The translations under genes and the position numbers were made by a program. A DNA stretch of 64,000 nucleotides from Candidatus Methanomethylophilaceae archaeon. GTDB lineage: Archaea; Thermoplasmatota; Thermoplasmata; Methanomassiliicoccales; Methanomethylophilaceae. The notes under the pieces are model-generated. The model did not search any database. It was not told the DNA's origin and worked only from the letters and a program-made list of their open reading frames with translations. The stretch lies in contig CALUOK010000002.1 in NCBI GenBank assembly GCA_944322255.1, forward strand, positions 105,476-169,475. The letters run 5' to 3'. How positions within the stretch are numbered: the stretch's first letter is position 1; every line of letters starts with the position of its first letter. Positions 8,701-17,327 of the stretch are shown one piece after another.

Positions 8701-9846
8701 CAGCTCAACACGTTCACCCTGAGATTCAGCATCGGGGATGGCGTCGGGGACTTCGAGCCGATGACCGCCAGCGGTGTCGACAGCACCCACACGTTCGTCA
8801 TCCCGTCCGATTCCCCCACCAGGAGCGGGTTCGTCTTCATGGGCTGGGCCGTGCCGTCCAACCCGTCCGAGGTCGTCTACGCTCCCGGAGACAGGATCAC
8901 CGTCTCCACCGCGACATTCACCCTGTACGCCGTGTGGCAGCCTGAGAGCATAGTGTTCACCCTGTCATTCGATGCTGGAGACGGAGCCAGCGGAGCTCCC
9001 GCGACGCTGACCTCCATGAGCACCGGGTCCGTGCACACGTTCACCATCCCGTCCGACGAGCCGTCCCTGGACGGCTACAGGTTCATGGGATGGTCCGCCA
9101 CATACGGCGGTTCGGCGGACTACCAGCCCGGAGACATCTACGTGTCCGGTGTGAGGGACGCCACCCTGTATGCGGTCTGGAAGCTCGTGAACGACGGCGC
9201 GATCCACATATCCAACGCCCCCGCCGACAGGACCGATGTGAACTCGCAGTTCACCTACGAGGTCACGATCGATGCGGACGTCCCGTTCACCGTCGCCATC
9301 GGCGGAACAGCCGCCGACTGGCTCAGCGTGAACGGTCACACCATTCGTGGCACGCCTCTGATCCCCGGAACGTACACGCTGGTCGTCACCGTCACCGACG
9401 GGGAGGATTACAAGCCCTCCTCCGAGACGTTCACCATCCGTGTGATGGAGTCGGACATGGAGTACCGTGTCGAGTTCGTCACGTCGGGAGGCTCCGAGGT
9501 CGAGGACCAGTGGATCCAGTCCGGTGGGACCGCCACCGCACCCGCCGATCCCGTCAGGGACGGCTTCAGGTTCGTCGGATGGTACACCCAGGACGGAGCG
9601 AAGTACGACTTCACCCAGGCTGTCGGAGCGGACATGACGCTCAGGGCGGCATGGGTCTCCGACGGTTCTTCCGGAGCCGACGGCGACGGGGATGGCGATG
9701 GAGAGGGCATGACGGTGTCCGCGTGGATGATCGTCGGCGTTCTCACCGCAGTCCTCGCGGTCGCCGCTGTCTGCACGAAGAACCCGATTGTCGCGGTCCT
9801 CGCCGTCGTGTCGGCGGTCGCCACCGTCGGACTGTACCTTCTGTAA
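5728..9846 (+). CDS. Giant secreted Listeria-Bacteroides repeat protein (adhesin-like)
   Basis: This 1372-residue protein has a signal peptide (cleavage near DDADAA, about residue 35) and two Ig-like (BIg2-type) domains (about 150-350). Next come about ten tandem Listeria-Bacteroides repeats (about 350-1155), each with an FDxGxG start, a GYxFxGWS turn, a YxPGDxI strand and a TLYAVW end. Then follow a putative-Ig domain (about 1160-1245; WLSVNG and GTP core), one further InlB repeat (RFVGWYTQDG), an Asp/Gly-rich linker and two C-terminal hydrophobic segments. It is a long membrane-tethered stalk on the cell surface. It is the only gene behind P1. Binding to host, prey or partner surfaces is inferred from the family. 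Confidence 0.85.
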   Translation: MDEHRRMLLSALAVLAFLVSALSVGIVLIDDADAAGTWDGGNPSGSSAANPYDSVDIDISGTNVPVLSDVYVAVGASVSITGCTDSWSHGSSNYTYNFTSVTSGYGLSVSTSGDTSVSGTISKAGNITVSYHYVQGGTYPKDETRSFVIHAVEPDDSGVQSIKITGSISSGSISTGGSITLTATTSPSTADNRHVSWSISSGSQYGEITSTRDTSTGGTCVVKGSEPGRIVVLCESEDGYASETFVVTVTARLVTSIAVYQGFADGEDLIVTADASPSSAYNTNITWSVVKGSSLVTLSSSSEYTSDGEIRMSPTHSGGGEVTLRATAADGSGVYKDRTFYVGCASFDANGGSNAPSDVYRISSTNNMMGYLPDKEPIRSGYAFMGWCTDKDGSGMIYNAGGYASLRDGTTYYAIWGHETKITFNVLYGTGGPSNETVIVMDGETDWFYIPNGDGDIPTRPGYTFLGWSDSSNASTAKYEPGSRFEIEGGETYDLYDVWTITENEYHLAYDANGGINPPTTQNGTNYGTENEYTFVVTSSEPTRESHRFLGWSTTSTGGVEYEAGDTITVPIGTKTLYAVWQEIHVFKIAYDANGGTGAPTPTPDTWETTGDSIQIIVSSVKPTWDEFHRFLGWSTNPEATTADILSGSSYTLTQTGTTTLYAVWEEIEGNVFTLHFDLQGGLVGPEDVVSVTVRDETTVSIPADVPTWDEYRLFLGWAVEADSDTVTYQPGAQITLSESDTTLYAVWQRLPMPWTLHFELGGGSWGSVDQMGTSAEETFTFTIPDVVPTLDGFGFRGWAVTDGGSAEYQPGNAFIATEQNTTLYAVWEELDLFTLHFDVGDGSPVESLTVYSLDSCRFVIPSTIPTLDGYLFQGWATVEGGAVDCQPGQTITVTSQSTTVHAVWIERPEFVEFTLSFDVGEGSGGPSTIRATTSELSHEFTIPSAVPTLDGHGFLGWSLSVGGDVDYQPGDRITVSTPATTLHAVWIDESQLNTFTLRFSIGDGVGDFEPMTASGVDSTHTFVIPSDSPTRSGFVFMGWAVPSNPSEVVYAPGDRITVSTATFTLYAVWQPESIVFTLSFDAGDGASGAPATLTSMSTGSVHTFTIPSDEPSLDGYRFMGWSATYGGSADYQPGDIYVSGVRDATLYAVWKLVNDGAIHISNAPADRTDVNSQFTYEVTIDADVPFTVAIGGTAADWLSVNGHTIRGTPLIPGTYTLVVTVTDGEDYKPSSETFTIRVMESDMEYRVEFVTSGGSEVEDQWIQSGGTATAPADPVRDGFRFVGWYTQDGAKYDFTQAVGADMTLRAAWVSDGSSGADGDGDGDGEGMTVSAWMIVGVLTAVLAVAAVCTKNPIVAVLAVVSAVATVGLYLL

Positions 9847-9854
9847 ACATCTTC

Positions 9855-9872
9855 GAGGGGATTCGTCCCCTC
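9855..9872. terminator. UUCG hairpin after the giant repeat gene
   Basis: GAGGGGA (9855-9861) and TCCCCTC (9866-9872) form a perfect 7-bp stem around a TTCG tetraloop, 8 bp after the stop codon. It probably marks the mRNA 3' end or protects it. There is no long T-run, so true termination is not proven. Confidence 0.6.
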
Positions 9873-9923
9873 AACCCTTCGTTCTGATGCCTGTTCTCAG
9901 GGAGGATGTCTGTTCGCATCAGT

Positions 9924-9960
9924 CAGTATATAAGCACTTTCGATTCCTTGTGTTCCAAGC
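9924..9960 (+). promoter_or_regulatory. Shared promoter block, copy P2
   Basis: TATATAAG (9927-9934) is followed by the invariant 19-bp core (9936-9954) and CCAAGC. It drives the 10096 and 13753 genes. It lies too close to the 9970 ATG for that codon to be the likely start, as a ribosome site and ATG occur at 10084-10098. Confidence 0.85.
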
Positions 9961-10095
9961 CCAGAAGCTTTGTCCTCGGCTAAATGGACAGCCATCGCTC
10001 GGTTCATCGTCTGGCCACGCGCCGGACCTGAGACGGGTTCCGTCGTGAACAAATCTCCAAGACCGCGACGGAAGCCCTGTTTTGGAGTGATACGA
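9961..10095 (+). promoter_or_regulatory. Structured 5' leader of the second giant repeat gene
   Basis: GGGTTCCGTCG (10035-10045) pairs with CGACGGAA plus CCC (10066-10077), giving 11 pairs with one bulge. The 20-nt loop contains CTCCAA (10055-10060), which is exactly complementary to TTGGAG in the ribosome-binding sequence (10082-10087). A loop-to-ribosome-site interaction could keep translation off. No other gene is seen in 9847-10095. Confidence 0.55.
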
Positions 10096-13000
10096 ATGAA
10101 CCTTGAGAAAAACGCAACCGGAAGGGTGCGTTGGCATGGCCTTATGGCGATGCTGGCCGTGATTGCGGTCGTATCCATGGCTGTGGTGGCTGTCGGATTG
10201 GATGAATCCGACGGTTCCACGTATGGCTCTGAACCAGAGCCGTATGGCTATGTCAACATCATCCCTTCAGAGGTTTCGGACAATTCGACGTTCTACATCG
10301 TCAAAGGCGGGACGCTGTGGATCGGATTCGATCTCGATGAGAGTGATTTCATCGAGAGCGAGCTGATCGGCGCGGGACTGTCATTCGATGCCGAGAAGGG
10401 AGAAGCGACCGGAACGATAACGAATAGCTGCACTCTCAACGTCGACGGCAAACGCCTGAACATCGTGGCCGTCTCGCCCGCGTATGGTACGGATGTCTCC
10501 GATTATCCGACCTATCAGGCGAGCTACCGCGAGGACTATGAACTGGACATGGTGAGACATGTCGGGGACAGCGTCAACGAACGCTTCGAGATCACGTTCA
10601 AGTACAACTACGACTACACAATCTCCACCGACCAGGAATACGAGTTCAACCAGGCCGGAATATCGTTCGATGTGGACAGCGAGTCTAACGGCTGGACCTC
10701 TACGTACTATCTCACCGTTACCGGAACAGTCCGCGAGATAATGTCGTTCGACTACAGGGTGTCTCTCATCCAGATGGACGTCGAGTCGCACTACATCCAC
10801 TACGTCTATCTGACGGGTCATGTGGAGTTCTACTATACCATCACATTCCATCCTGACGGTGGAACCCTTCAGAGTGTAAACAGTCAACCCATCCCCGATA
10901 GGTACTATTCTCTGGATCAGAGCATTGAGCTCCCGGACCTCATAGCGTCTGAGGGAAGGCAGTTTGATGGATGGTATACCGATTTGTCTGGCGGAGCCTT
11001 TGTAGGCGATGCAGGAGATCACCCATTCGACATCTATACGCCGAATGGAGACCTGGATCTTTATCCGCACTATTCTGAGTTGGTCAACCCTGTTGTAGAC
11101 ATCACCATCAGCGGTTCTAGCAACATAGGAGTTGGAGAACAGACAACTCTGAGAGCAGAATCGAAATTGCTTCACAACGATGAGGACGGCAATCGTCGTG
11201 TCGTATGGGACATCATCAGTGGCGAACAGTACGTCAGAATTGGCGTTCCGGTAGACACTGAGACTGGTGGCACGATTACCGTCTCAGGACAGGCTGTTGG
11301 TACTGCGGTCATCAGAGCAATGGCCGACGCTGGCGTATCTGGGGATCAAAGGGTACAGGACACATTCACGATCTCGGTCACAGAATCGTCATCTGTTGAG
11401 ATGAATAGCTTCACGCTGATCTACGATCCAGTAAATGACAATGTTACGGGAATGCCACCTTCGTTCAGTGACAGATCCACTGAACCGTATTATGTCACAC
11501 AGGTTGCAGCAATGGAGCCCAAATCCGATGGATATGCATTCCTCGGATGGTCGTACTATAGCAGTACACCTCATGTTGATCTACAGCCTGGGGACCAGAT
11601 CAGCCTGCCTCCTGGAACAACATACCTATATGCAGTATGGGAAAAAATCGAAACAATGTGGACATTGTCCTTCGATCCTAACGGAGGAACTGGCGGTCCA
11701 CCACAGATTTCTGAATATGAAACGGGGCAGAGCCACATATTTAGGGTCCCTGGTGCTCAGTACAATCCAGATCCCCCAGATGCCTCGAAGGAGTTCGGGG
11801 GATGGTCTGAAAAACCTAACTCACCAATCGTGGCTGTATATCCTGGAGGTACATTCTATACAACGACACAGAACACAATCCTGTATGCCATCTGGAACGA
11901 TGTTTCAGAACAGAATGTATTCATCCTTCACTACGATGCTAATCGTGGTACTGGAGCTCCCAGCGACAGTCAGCCCGAATACAGTAACGAAAATACGAAG
12001 ATACTCACAATATCCCCAAACACCCCAACACGTCCAGGCTATACATTTATGGGGTGGTCGCTCAACCCATATTGGAATGAGGGTGATGACTACTATCCTT
12101 CCAATGGATCGATACTGGTCTATCCAGGAACTACAACATTGTATGCCATCTGGTCTCAGACCAATTTCACAATAACATTCAATGCAAACAATGGAACCGG
12201 TGGGCCAGATGTTGTTGTGGCGTCTGGCTCTGGAGCAGCTCAGGTAATGATTCCGACAGGCCCAGACCCCATTCGTGATGGATACACCTTCCTTGGATGG
12301 TCGACCGATCCGAATGGCCCTGTTGATTCAAACTATGCCAAAGGAAAAATCATTACCATAGACCAGAACATAATTTTGTATGCAGTCTGGTCAAAAGACA
12401 GTCAGTCGGGTGGAGATGATGAAGAACCAGAGGAAATCGACTATGAGTTCCACTTTATCGTCGGAGAAGGCGTTGAAAACGCACCTGAAGATGTGACAGT
12501 CAAAGGTGACGAGAATGGTGTAAACTTCCAGATTCCTGATAACATCCTAAAACTAGATGGATTGACATTCCTTGGATGGAGTAATGTAGAGAACTCGGAC
12601 TCAGCAGCTTGGTTTGCTGGTGAGACGTATTCTTTCACCTATCGTGTCAACTACTTCTATCCCGTATGGGAGAAAGGAGTAGATACATGGTCCCTGAGTT
12701 TTCACCCGAACGGCGGGATTGGCACTCCACCAACCCAGTATGCGACCGTTGAAGACGAAACTCATGAATTCACAATACCCGCAGAGCCTAGACCAACAAA
12801 ATCAGGATGTACATTCCTCGGATGGGATGAGGATCCTGATGTCAACCGCCCCTCTATTCCTGTGACAGACTCCGACAGACCGTACACTGCTACAAAACAG
12901 GATACAGTTCTGTATGCAATTTGGGCAGAAGGCAACGAAGATTCGTTCACGTTATCATTCGACGCAAATGGGGGATCTGATGCCCCTGCATCAATATCTG

Positions 13001-13752
13001 GACAGGATGTCGGATCGCATAGGTTCACTATTCCACTTCAGTATCCGAATATGGATGGCCAGATATTCGCTGGCTGGTCTGATTCTCCCACCGGAGGAAT
13101 AGTTGCATACGTCGGCGGGACCTATGTCGCCAGCTCCCAGGATGTGACGCTGTATGCGGTCTGGGTTGCAGACGATGGGACATCCAAGAACTTCACCGTG
13201 TTCTACCAGCCATACGAGGGTGCCGACCCTGTTACGAAGCTGGTGGCCAGCAATGGAAACAGTGCTGTGCACACGCTGATGACCGAGGACGATGAGGACT
13301 TTGTTTCCCGTGTCGGATACAAATTCGTCGGATGGTCGGAAACAGAGGGTGGCAAGGTAATCGAGGGAGGATCGTACTCCACCGAAGCCATGAATGTGGT
13401 TCTCTATGCCGTCTGGTCCTCCACTTCCGCGACGTTCCCGGAGGCCACCTTCGAGTACACTGTCGACGGACTGACCGTATCGTTCGATGCCTCTATGGCT
13501 CCCAACGCCCTCACATGGTTTTGGGATCTCGGAGACGGAACGAAGGTCGGACTCAAATCTTTCGAGCACACATTCCCCGGTGCTGGAACCTATCTGGTGT
13601 CGTTGACCGTCACCAACGGTGGACAGCAGGATGTGAAGAAGGTCTACATCACAGTGGAGGACAGTGGACCTTCAATCTGGATTTATGTGGCGATAATCGC
13701 GATCGTTGCGATCATGGCTGTCGCCGTGCTCCATTACAAAGGGGTGATCTGA
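10096..13752 (+). CDS. Giant secreted Listeria-Bacteroides/PKD repeat protein (adhesin-like)
   Basis: This 1218-residue protein starts at the ATG behind GGAGTGA. It has a signal peptide (MLAVIAVVSMAVVAV region, 17-32), a unique beta-rich N-terminal domain, one InlB-like repeat, an Ig-like domain (about 330-430), eight further Listeria-Bacteroides repeats (about 435-1110; repeated FxGWS and LYAVW/LYAIW), a PKD domain (about 1113-1195; WFWDLGDGT core) and one C-terminal transmembrane helix. It is a paralogue of the 5728 gene. Roughly 11.1-13.2 kb is visibly AT-richer at third codon positions than either end of the gene, which suggests a mosaic origin. It abuts the next gene without a gap. Confidence 0.85.
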   Translation: MNLEKNATGRVRWHGLMAMLAVIAVVSMAVVAVGLDESDGSTYGSEPEPYGYVNIIPSEVSDNSTFYIVKGGTLWIGFDLDESDFIESELIGAGLSFDAEKGEATGTITNSCTLNVDGKRLNIVAVSPAYGTDVSDYPTYQASYREDYELDMVRHVGDSVNERFEITFKYNYDYTISTDQEYEFNQAGISFDVDSESNGWTSTYYLTVTGTVREIMSFDYRVSLIQMDVESHYIHYVYLTGHVEFYYTITFHPDGGTLQSVNSQPIPDRYYSLDQSIELPDLIASEGRQFDGWYTDLSGGAFVGDAGDHPFDIYTPNGDLDLYPHYSELVNPVVDITISGSSNIGVGEQTTLRAESKLLHNDEDGNRRVVWDIISGEQYVRIGVPVDTETGGTITVSGQAVGTAVIRAMADAGVSGDQRVQDTFTISVTESSSVEMNSFTLIYDPVNDNVTGMPPSFSDRSTEPYYVTQVAAMEPKSDGYAFLGWSYYSSTPHVDLQPGDQISLPPGTTYLYAVWEKIETMWTLSFDPNGGTGGPPQISEYETGQSHIFRVPGAQYNPDPPDASKEFGGWSEKPNSPIVAVYPGGTFYTTTQNTILYAIWNDVSEQNVFILHYDANRGTGAPSDSQPEYSNENTKILTISPNTPTRPGYTFMGWSLNPYWNEGDDYYPSNGSILVYPGTTTLYAIWSQTNFTITFNANNGTGGPDVVVASGSGAAQVMIPTGPDPIRDGYTFLGWSTDPNGPVDSNYAKGKIITIDQNIILYAVWSKDSQSGGDDEEPEEIDYEFHFIVGEGVENAPEDVTVKGDENGVNFQIPDNILKLDGLTFLGWSNVENSDSAAWFAGETYSFTYRVNYFYPVWEKGVDTWSLSFHPNGGIGTPPTQYATVEDETHEFTIPAEPRPTKSGCTFLGWDEDPDVNRPSIPVTDSDRPYTATKQDTVLYAIWAEGNEDSFTLSFDANGGSDAPASISGQDVGSHRFTIPLQYPNMDGQIFAGWSDSPTGGIVAYVGGTYVASSQDVTLYAVWVADDGTSKNFTVFYQPYEGADPVTKLVASNGNSAVHTLMTEDDEDFVSRVGYKFVGWSETEGGKVIEGGSYSTEAMNVVLYAVWSSTSATFPEATFEYTVDGLTVSFDASMAPNALTWFWDLGDGTKVGLKSFEHTFPGAGTYLVSLTVTNGGQQDVKKVYITVEDSGPSIWIYVAIIAIVAIMAVAVLHYKGVI

Positions 13753-15723
13753 ATGGATAGACCTGGAATGAAGGTCTTCGCGTTCCTGACCGTCGCCCTG
13801 ATGCTCACGATCGCCGTGGCATCGCCGGTGATGGCCGAGAACCCGGAACCTTATGACTACACGACGTACTCCGATGACCCGGAATACGGATTCGCATGGA
13901 TCCCGTTCATTCTGGGGATCGTGCTCGTATCTACGATATGGGCCATCACAGAAGCCAGTGCACCTGACTCTCCAGCAGGAGATCAGCAGGACATATACAA
14001 GCAACTCAGAGACATCTACGGCGAGGAATGGATGAACAATATGGATGTGTCACTCAGCTACATCACATCCATCATGCCCGCAGACACTACCCTCTGGGCA
14101 TTCACCTCTGCCTATTGGGACAGAGCGGCGGAGCTCGTCGTCGCCGAACAGTGGAAGGAGGGGGACGACTACGACCCCAATGCCACACTCGAATGGTCCC
14201 TGATGAGGAACAACGTCAACAACTACATCTACGACTGGCAGGCGACTGTCGACAGGGCGTACAACAACATCGTCGGAATGAGGCAGCACCTCACAGGAGA
14301 TTGCTACGGAAACATGACGATGTCCGTCGATATGGGCAATGGAGTGAGCATCACTGCACCCACCAGCGCATCAGATCAGTTCTACATGGACATGTGTCAG
14401 TATGTTTCGAATGCCACTCGTGGACAGTATGTCTACATCGACACCGATGCCACCGACGGAACCAGTGCATACAACGCCCAGACGTCCGGAACCCTGTATA
14501 ACTTCGCCAATGTCGAACTGAAACTGACAAAGATTTCTCTTGCCAGCGATGATCCTGGAGGCAGTGTCATCACGGTTCCTGCCAAATCAAGTGTTGTTGT
14601 GACCAACAGCCCATCTGGACTGTACAGGATAGACAGTTCCACAGCGACATTCGCAGGACCACTGACCAAGGCCGCCGAAGATGACACATACCATGCCGCA
14701 GATGTTGGAGGGGCAATCGTGTTCAATGACGATGGGGACCTGTATCTCTGCACCCCCAATGGAATGAATGTGAATGTCCTCTCGTCTAGTGGCAGCTCAT
14801 GGTCGTCATCCACACTTCGTTTCCACATGCACTTCGACGGAAGAGACCATACTGATACGTACTCTGTGCTATGCGATGGATCTGATTACAACGTCGTTAA
14901 AACATGGGATGACATGATCCAGCAGATCAACGATGTCATAGACGGAGCCGCCACCGCTGGAGAGACGATCTGGGGAATATTCGATGTTGCCCAGGAGTCT
15001 TCAGCCTTCATTTCTCCGTCGTCTCTGACTCAGAGCATCCAGGGGATGAACCTGTCCGCAGAGGAGGAACAGGCGATTACAATCCAGGGCATGATGAAGC
15101 TCGCCGACTATTGGAACAACAATGAAGGCGAGCTCACCAGCTATGAGTTCATCCGCAACACGGAATCCGTCGATCTCATCGTCTACGGCGACATCTACTA
15201 CAACGGCCAGTTGTGGATGGAGAACGCCGTCTTCACTCCGTACATGACGGTATCTCAGTCGCAGACCCTCACCACCGGAGAGGAGTGTGAATGGGGAGGT
15301 CCCGGATTCGCGATGGTATGGGCGCAGGAGGAGAACTTCTACGCATGGAATGGAGAGACCAACACCAACACACAGGCGTTGGTCAATCTGGATTCCACAT
15401 ACAGCATCGATGTGAAGGTCATCGAGAAGGGTGGAGAGGAGATCGAGACCATCACTCTGACACCCACCCTGATCCTCAGACAGACGACCGATCCCGCAGA
15501 TCCGTCTGGACCTGTGGACCCGGTTCAGGTCCTCGATGGTTCCATGCTCATCATGATAATCATCATCGAACTCGGAATCATCCTATTCCTGCTGGGACTG
15601 AACTTCGACCAGCCGGTGATCGGACTCGTCGCAGCACTCATAACCATCGCTGTTGGCCTGATATTCTCGGACACGATAGCATCGATAGCATTGGGAACAT
15701 TCAGTTGGGGCAATCTGTTCTAA
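13753..15723 (+). CDS. Exported membrane-anchored protein of unknown family
   Basis: A 656-residue protein. It has an N-terminal signal (residues 7-28, ending VMAENPEP), a second hydrophobic helix (about 48-64; IPFILGIVLVSTIWAI), a large extracellular domain rich in Thr, Ser and Trp with no family recognised, and two C-terminal helices (about 597-650) around NFDQPVIG. The ATG follows the previous TGA directly and uses GGGGTGA inside the preceding reading frame, so the two genes are cotranslated. The fixed pairing with a giant repeat protein suggests a partner, such as a basal or assembly protein. That is inference only. Confidence 0.7.
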   Translation: MDRPGMKVFAFLTVALMLTIAVASPVMAENPEPYDYTTYSDDPEYGFAWIPFILGIVLVSTIWAITEASAPDSPAGDQQDIYKQLRDIYGEEWMNNMDVSLSYITSIMPADTTLWAFTSAYWDRAAELVVAEQWKEGDDYDPNATLEWSLMRNNVNNYIYDWQATVDRAYNNIVGMRQHLTGDCYGNMTMSVDMGNGVSITAPTSASDQFYMDMCQYVSNATRGQYVYIDTDATDGTSAYNAQTSGTLYNFANVELKLTKISLASDDPGGSVITVPAKSSVVVTNSPSGLYRIDSSTATFAGPLTKAAEDDTYHAADVGGAIVFNDDGDLYLCTPNGMNVNVLSSSGSSWSSSTLRFHMHFDGRDHTDTYSVLCDGSDYNVVKTWDDMIQQINDVIDGAATAGETIWGIFDVAQESSAFISPSSLTQSIQGMNLSAEEEQAITIQGMMKLADYWNNNEGELTSYEFIRNTESVDLIVYGDIYYNGQLWMENAVFTPYMTVSQSQTLTTGEECEWGGPGFAMVWAQEENFYAWNGETNTNTQALVNLDSTYSIDVKVIEKGGEEIETITLTPTLILRQTTDPADPSGPVDPVQVLDGSMLIMIIIIELGIILFLLGLNFDQPVIGLVAALITIAVGLIFSDTIASIALGTFSWGNLF

Positions 15724-15749
15724 CGAAACCATAGAAACCTGAAAAGTAA

Positions 15750-15762
15750 ACGGTTTAACCGT
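15750..15762. terminator. Inverted repeat between convergent genes
   Basis: ACGGTTTAACCGT is a perfect 6+1+6 inverted repeat in the 67-bp gap between two convergent stop codons. A second, weaker pairing (CCGTC at 15760-15764 with GACGG at 15778-15782) follows. It probably serves both strands. Confidence 0.4.
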
Positions 15763-15790
15763 CCGGGCCATAGGTCCAGACGGCATTTAT

Positions 15791-16786
15791 TTAATTCATC
15801 ACAAACACAGCCCTGATGGTCGTGTCACCGCGAATCGTGTAAGTCATCTCTGAACTCAGATATGACTGCCCATTGATCTCCCAGTGGTCAAAAGAATAGC
15901 CAGGTTTAGCTACTGCTTGAATGTGAACGTCTTCTCCGTACTCAAACACTCCTGAAATAATGCCTGTCAGTGATCCCATCGAAGAATCATACTCGACATC
16001 CACATCACATTGTTCAACAGAGAATACAGCAACAACTTCGGTATATTCTGTCAAAGTGATTGTAATTGAGCTGTACATGTAATCGCTACGCTCTCCATTG
16101 ATGACCCAATGATCAAACACATACCCATCATTGGCCTTGGCATCTATGGAGACGTCCTCCATATAGTACATGTATCCACCACTAGGTGTTACACTCCCTT
16201 TTTCAGGACTATCAGCACTAGCGACGAATGACACTCTGCCACCAAATTCAGCCACGTAGGTTTCACTGTAAGTCACAACAAATGTATAGCTACGCTCTTC
16301 CCAGAATGGATTATAACCATCGCTGGTATCCCAACTTGGAAACCATCCTGCAAAAACACAACCTTCTTTTGGCGTAGCAGTCAATGTGCACATGTCACCC
16401 TCCATATACAGACCAGTACCAGTGACATCCCCATATCTGGAATCATACTCGACTGATATGGAAAGCAACAATCTGAAAGAAGGAGTCAGGACCACATCAG
16501 AATCCGCAGTGAATGTGTATCTCTCGTCATCGGAGACCATCTCGGTCCCGACGAACCATCCCTTGAAGCCATATCCGTTGGCTGGTGTGGCTGTCACGGT
16601 GACTTTCTCTCCGGCGTCATAGACGCCCTCCCCCGTGGCGTTCCCCGTCTCTGAATCGTAGGACAGGGACACGGTGTACGTCGCATCCGCCTGATCCCCG
16701 TCGTTCATCATCCAGTAGGCAACACCCGCCACTGCGACGATGACGACGAGAGCGACGACGCCGATCGCGATGTTCTTGTTGTTCAT
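15791..16786 (-). CDS. Membrane-anchored four-repeat (bacterial repeat/Flg_new_2-like) protein
   Basis: This 331-residue protein starts at an ATG preceded by GGAGGG at six-base spacing, so the upstream ATG at 16807 is not used here. A single N-terminal transmembrane anchor (residues 5-27) is followed by four tandem repeats of about 70-80 residues. Each has a YDSxxGxxTGxG or GSVTPSGG turn and a GYxFxxW (FKGW, FAGW, FDHW, FDHW) core, as in the divergent bacterial-repeat family related to InlB repeats. The codons are AT-richer than in neighbouring genes. It is divergent from a winged-helix gene, with a palindrome between them, and is probably controlled by it. Confidence 0.8.
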   Translation of the reverse strand: MNNKNIAIGVVALVVIVAVAGVAYWMMNDGDQADATYTVSLSYDSETGNATGEGVYDAGEKVTVTATPANGYGFKGWFVGTEMVSDDERYTFTADSDVVLTPSFRLLLSISVEYDSRYGDVTGTGLYMEGDMCTLTATPKEGCVFAGWFPSWDTSDGYNPFWEERSYTFVVTYSETYVAEFGGRVSFVASADSPEKGSVTPSGGYMYYMEDVSIDAKANDGYVFDHWVINGERSDYMYSSITITLTEYTEVVAVFSVEQCDVDVEYDSSMGSLTGIISGVFEYGEDVHIQAVAKPGYSFDHWEINGQSYLSSEMTYTIRGDTTIRAVFVMN

Positions 16787-16830
16787 AATGAACCCTCCGG
16801 CCATCATGTACGGCTTTCCGATTCATCTAA

Positions 16831-16846
16831 TTTGGCGTTCGCCAAA
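16831..16846. promoter_or_regulatory. Palindromic operator between divergent genes
   Basis: TTTGGCGTTCGCCAAA is a perfect 7+2+7 palindrome in the 98-bp gap between the four-repeat gene (minus) and the winged-helix gene (plus). It is a good operator candidate for the winged-helix protein. Its inner ten bases recur at 5718-5727. Confidence 0.65.
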
Positions 16847-16884
16847 CGTCACATTGCACATGAGATGAAAATCCATTTTGACAC

Positions 16885-17175
16885 ATGCAACATGACACAC
16901 GTATGCACGGCTCCGAGCTACTGTCCACAGCACACGCGGTGGAGGTAATCCTCATGCTCGGAGAATCGAATTGCAAGATGTCCGACTTCCTGAAGGTCAC
17001 ATCGAACTTCTACACCATCGAGAAGCTGTTGGCGAAGCTGGAGGATTCTGGGGTCGTCCGCACGATCGATGTCGACCGCACTCGTGGGACGTGGTTCACG
17101 CTGACTCCGACTGGCAGGATCGTCGCGGAGCATCTGAAGATTGCGTGTGACACGATCGATGAAAAGATGCGATGA
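16885..17175 (+). CDS. Small winged-helix transcriptional regulator
   Basis: A 96-residue protein with a compact helix-turn-helix plus wing: LLSTAHAVEVILMLGES, MSDFLKVTSNFYTIEKLLAKLEDSGVV (recognition region about 32-58), then the wing RTRGTWFTLTPTGRIVAEHL (about 65-84). The pattern resembles archaeal HxlR/MarR/PadR-type regulators. ATG 16885 is the longest choice; Met at 16903 (MHGSELL) is possible. It is divergently transcribed from the four-repeat surface protein across a perfect palindrome, so autoregulation and control of that gene are likely. A wider effect via the related site at 5718 is speculative. Confidence 0.75.
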   Translation: MQHDTRMHGSELLSTAHAVEVILMLGESNCKMSDFLKVTSNFYTIEKLLAKLEDSGVVRTIDVDRTRGTWFTLTPTGRIVAEHLKIACDTIDEKMR

Positions 17176-17327
17176 CGTGTCCCGTCGCGAATTTCTAAGT
17201 ATTAAACCCTATTGATTCTTCTATACGCTAGCCAGATGTCCAACGGAAGGGTAGCCAGACATTCTCGGAGCGACCGCACCTTATCAAATATTGGATGATG
17301 CATACAACATGATGGGAGGTCGGGACC

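Noticed and set aside
9970..10095. Long N-terminal extension of the second giant repeat protein
   Set aside because: Promoter P2 ends at 9960, the extension has no ribosome site, and the signal peptide begins after ATG 10096.
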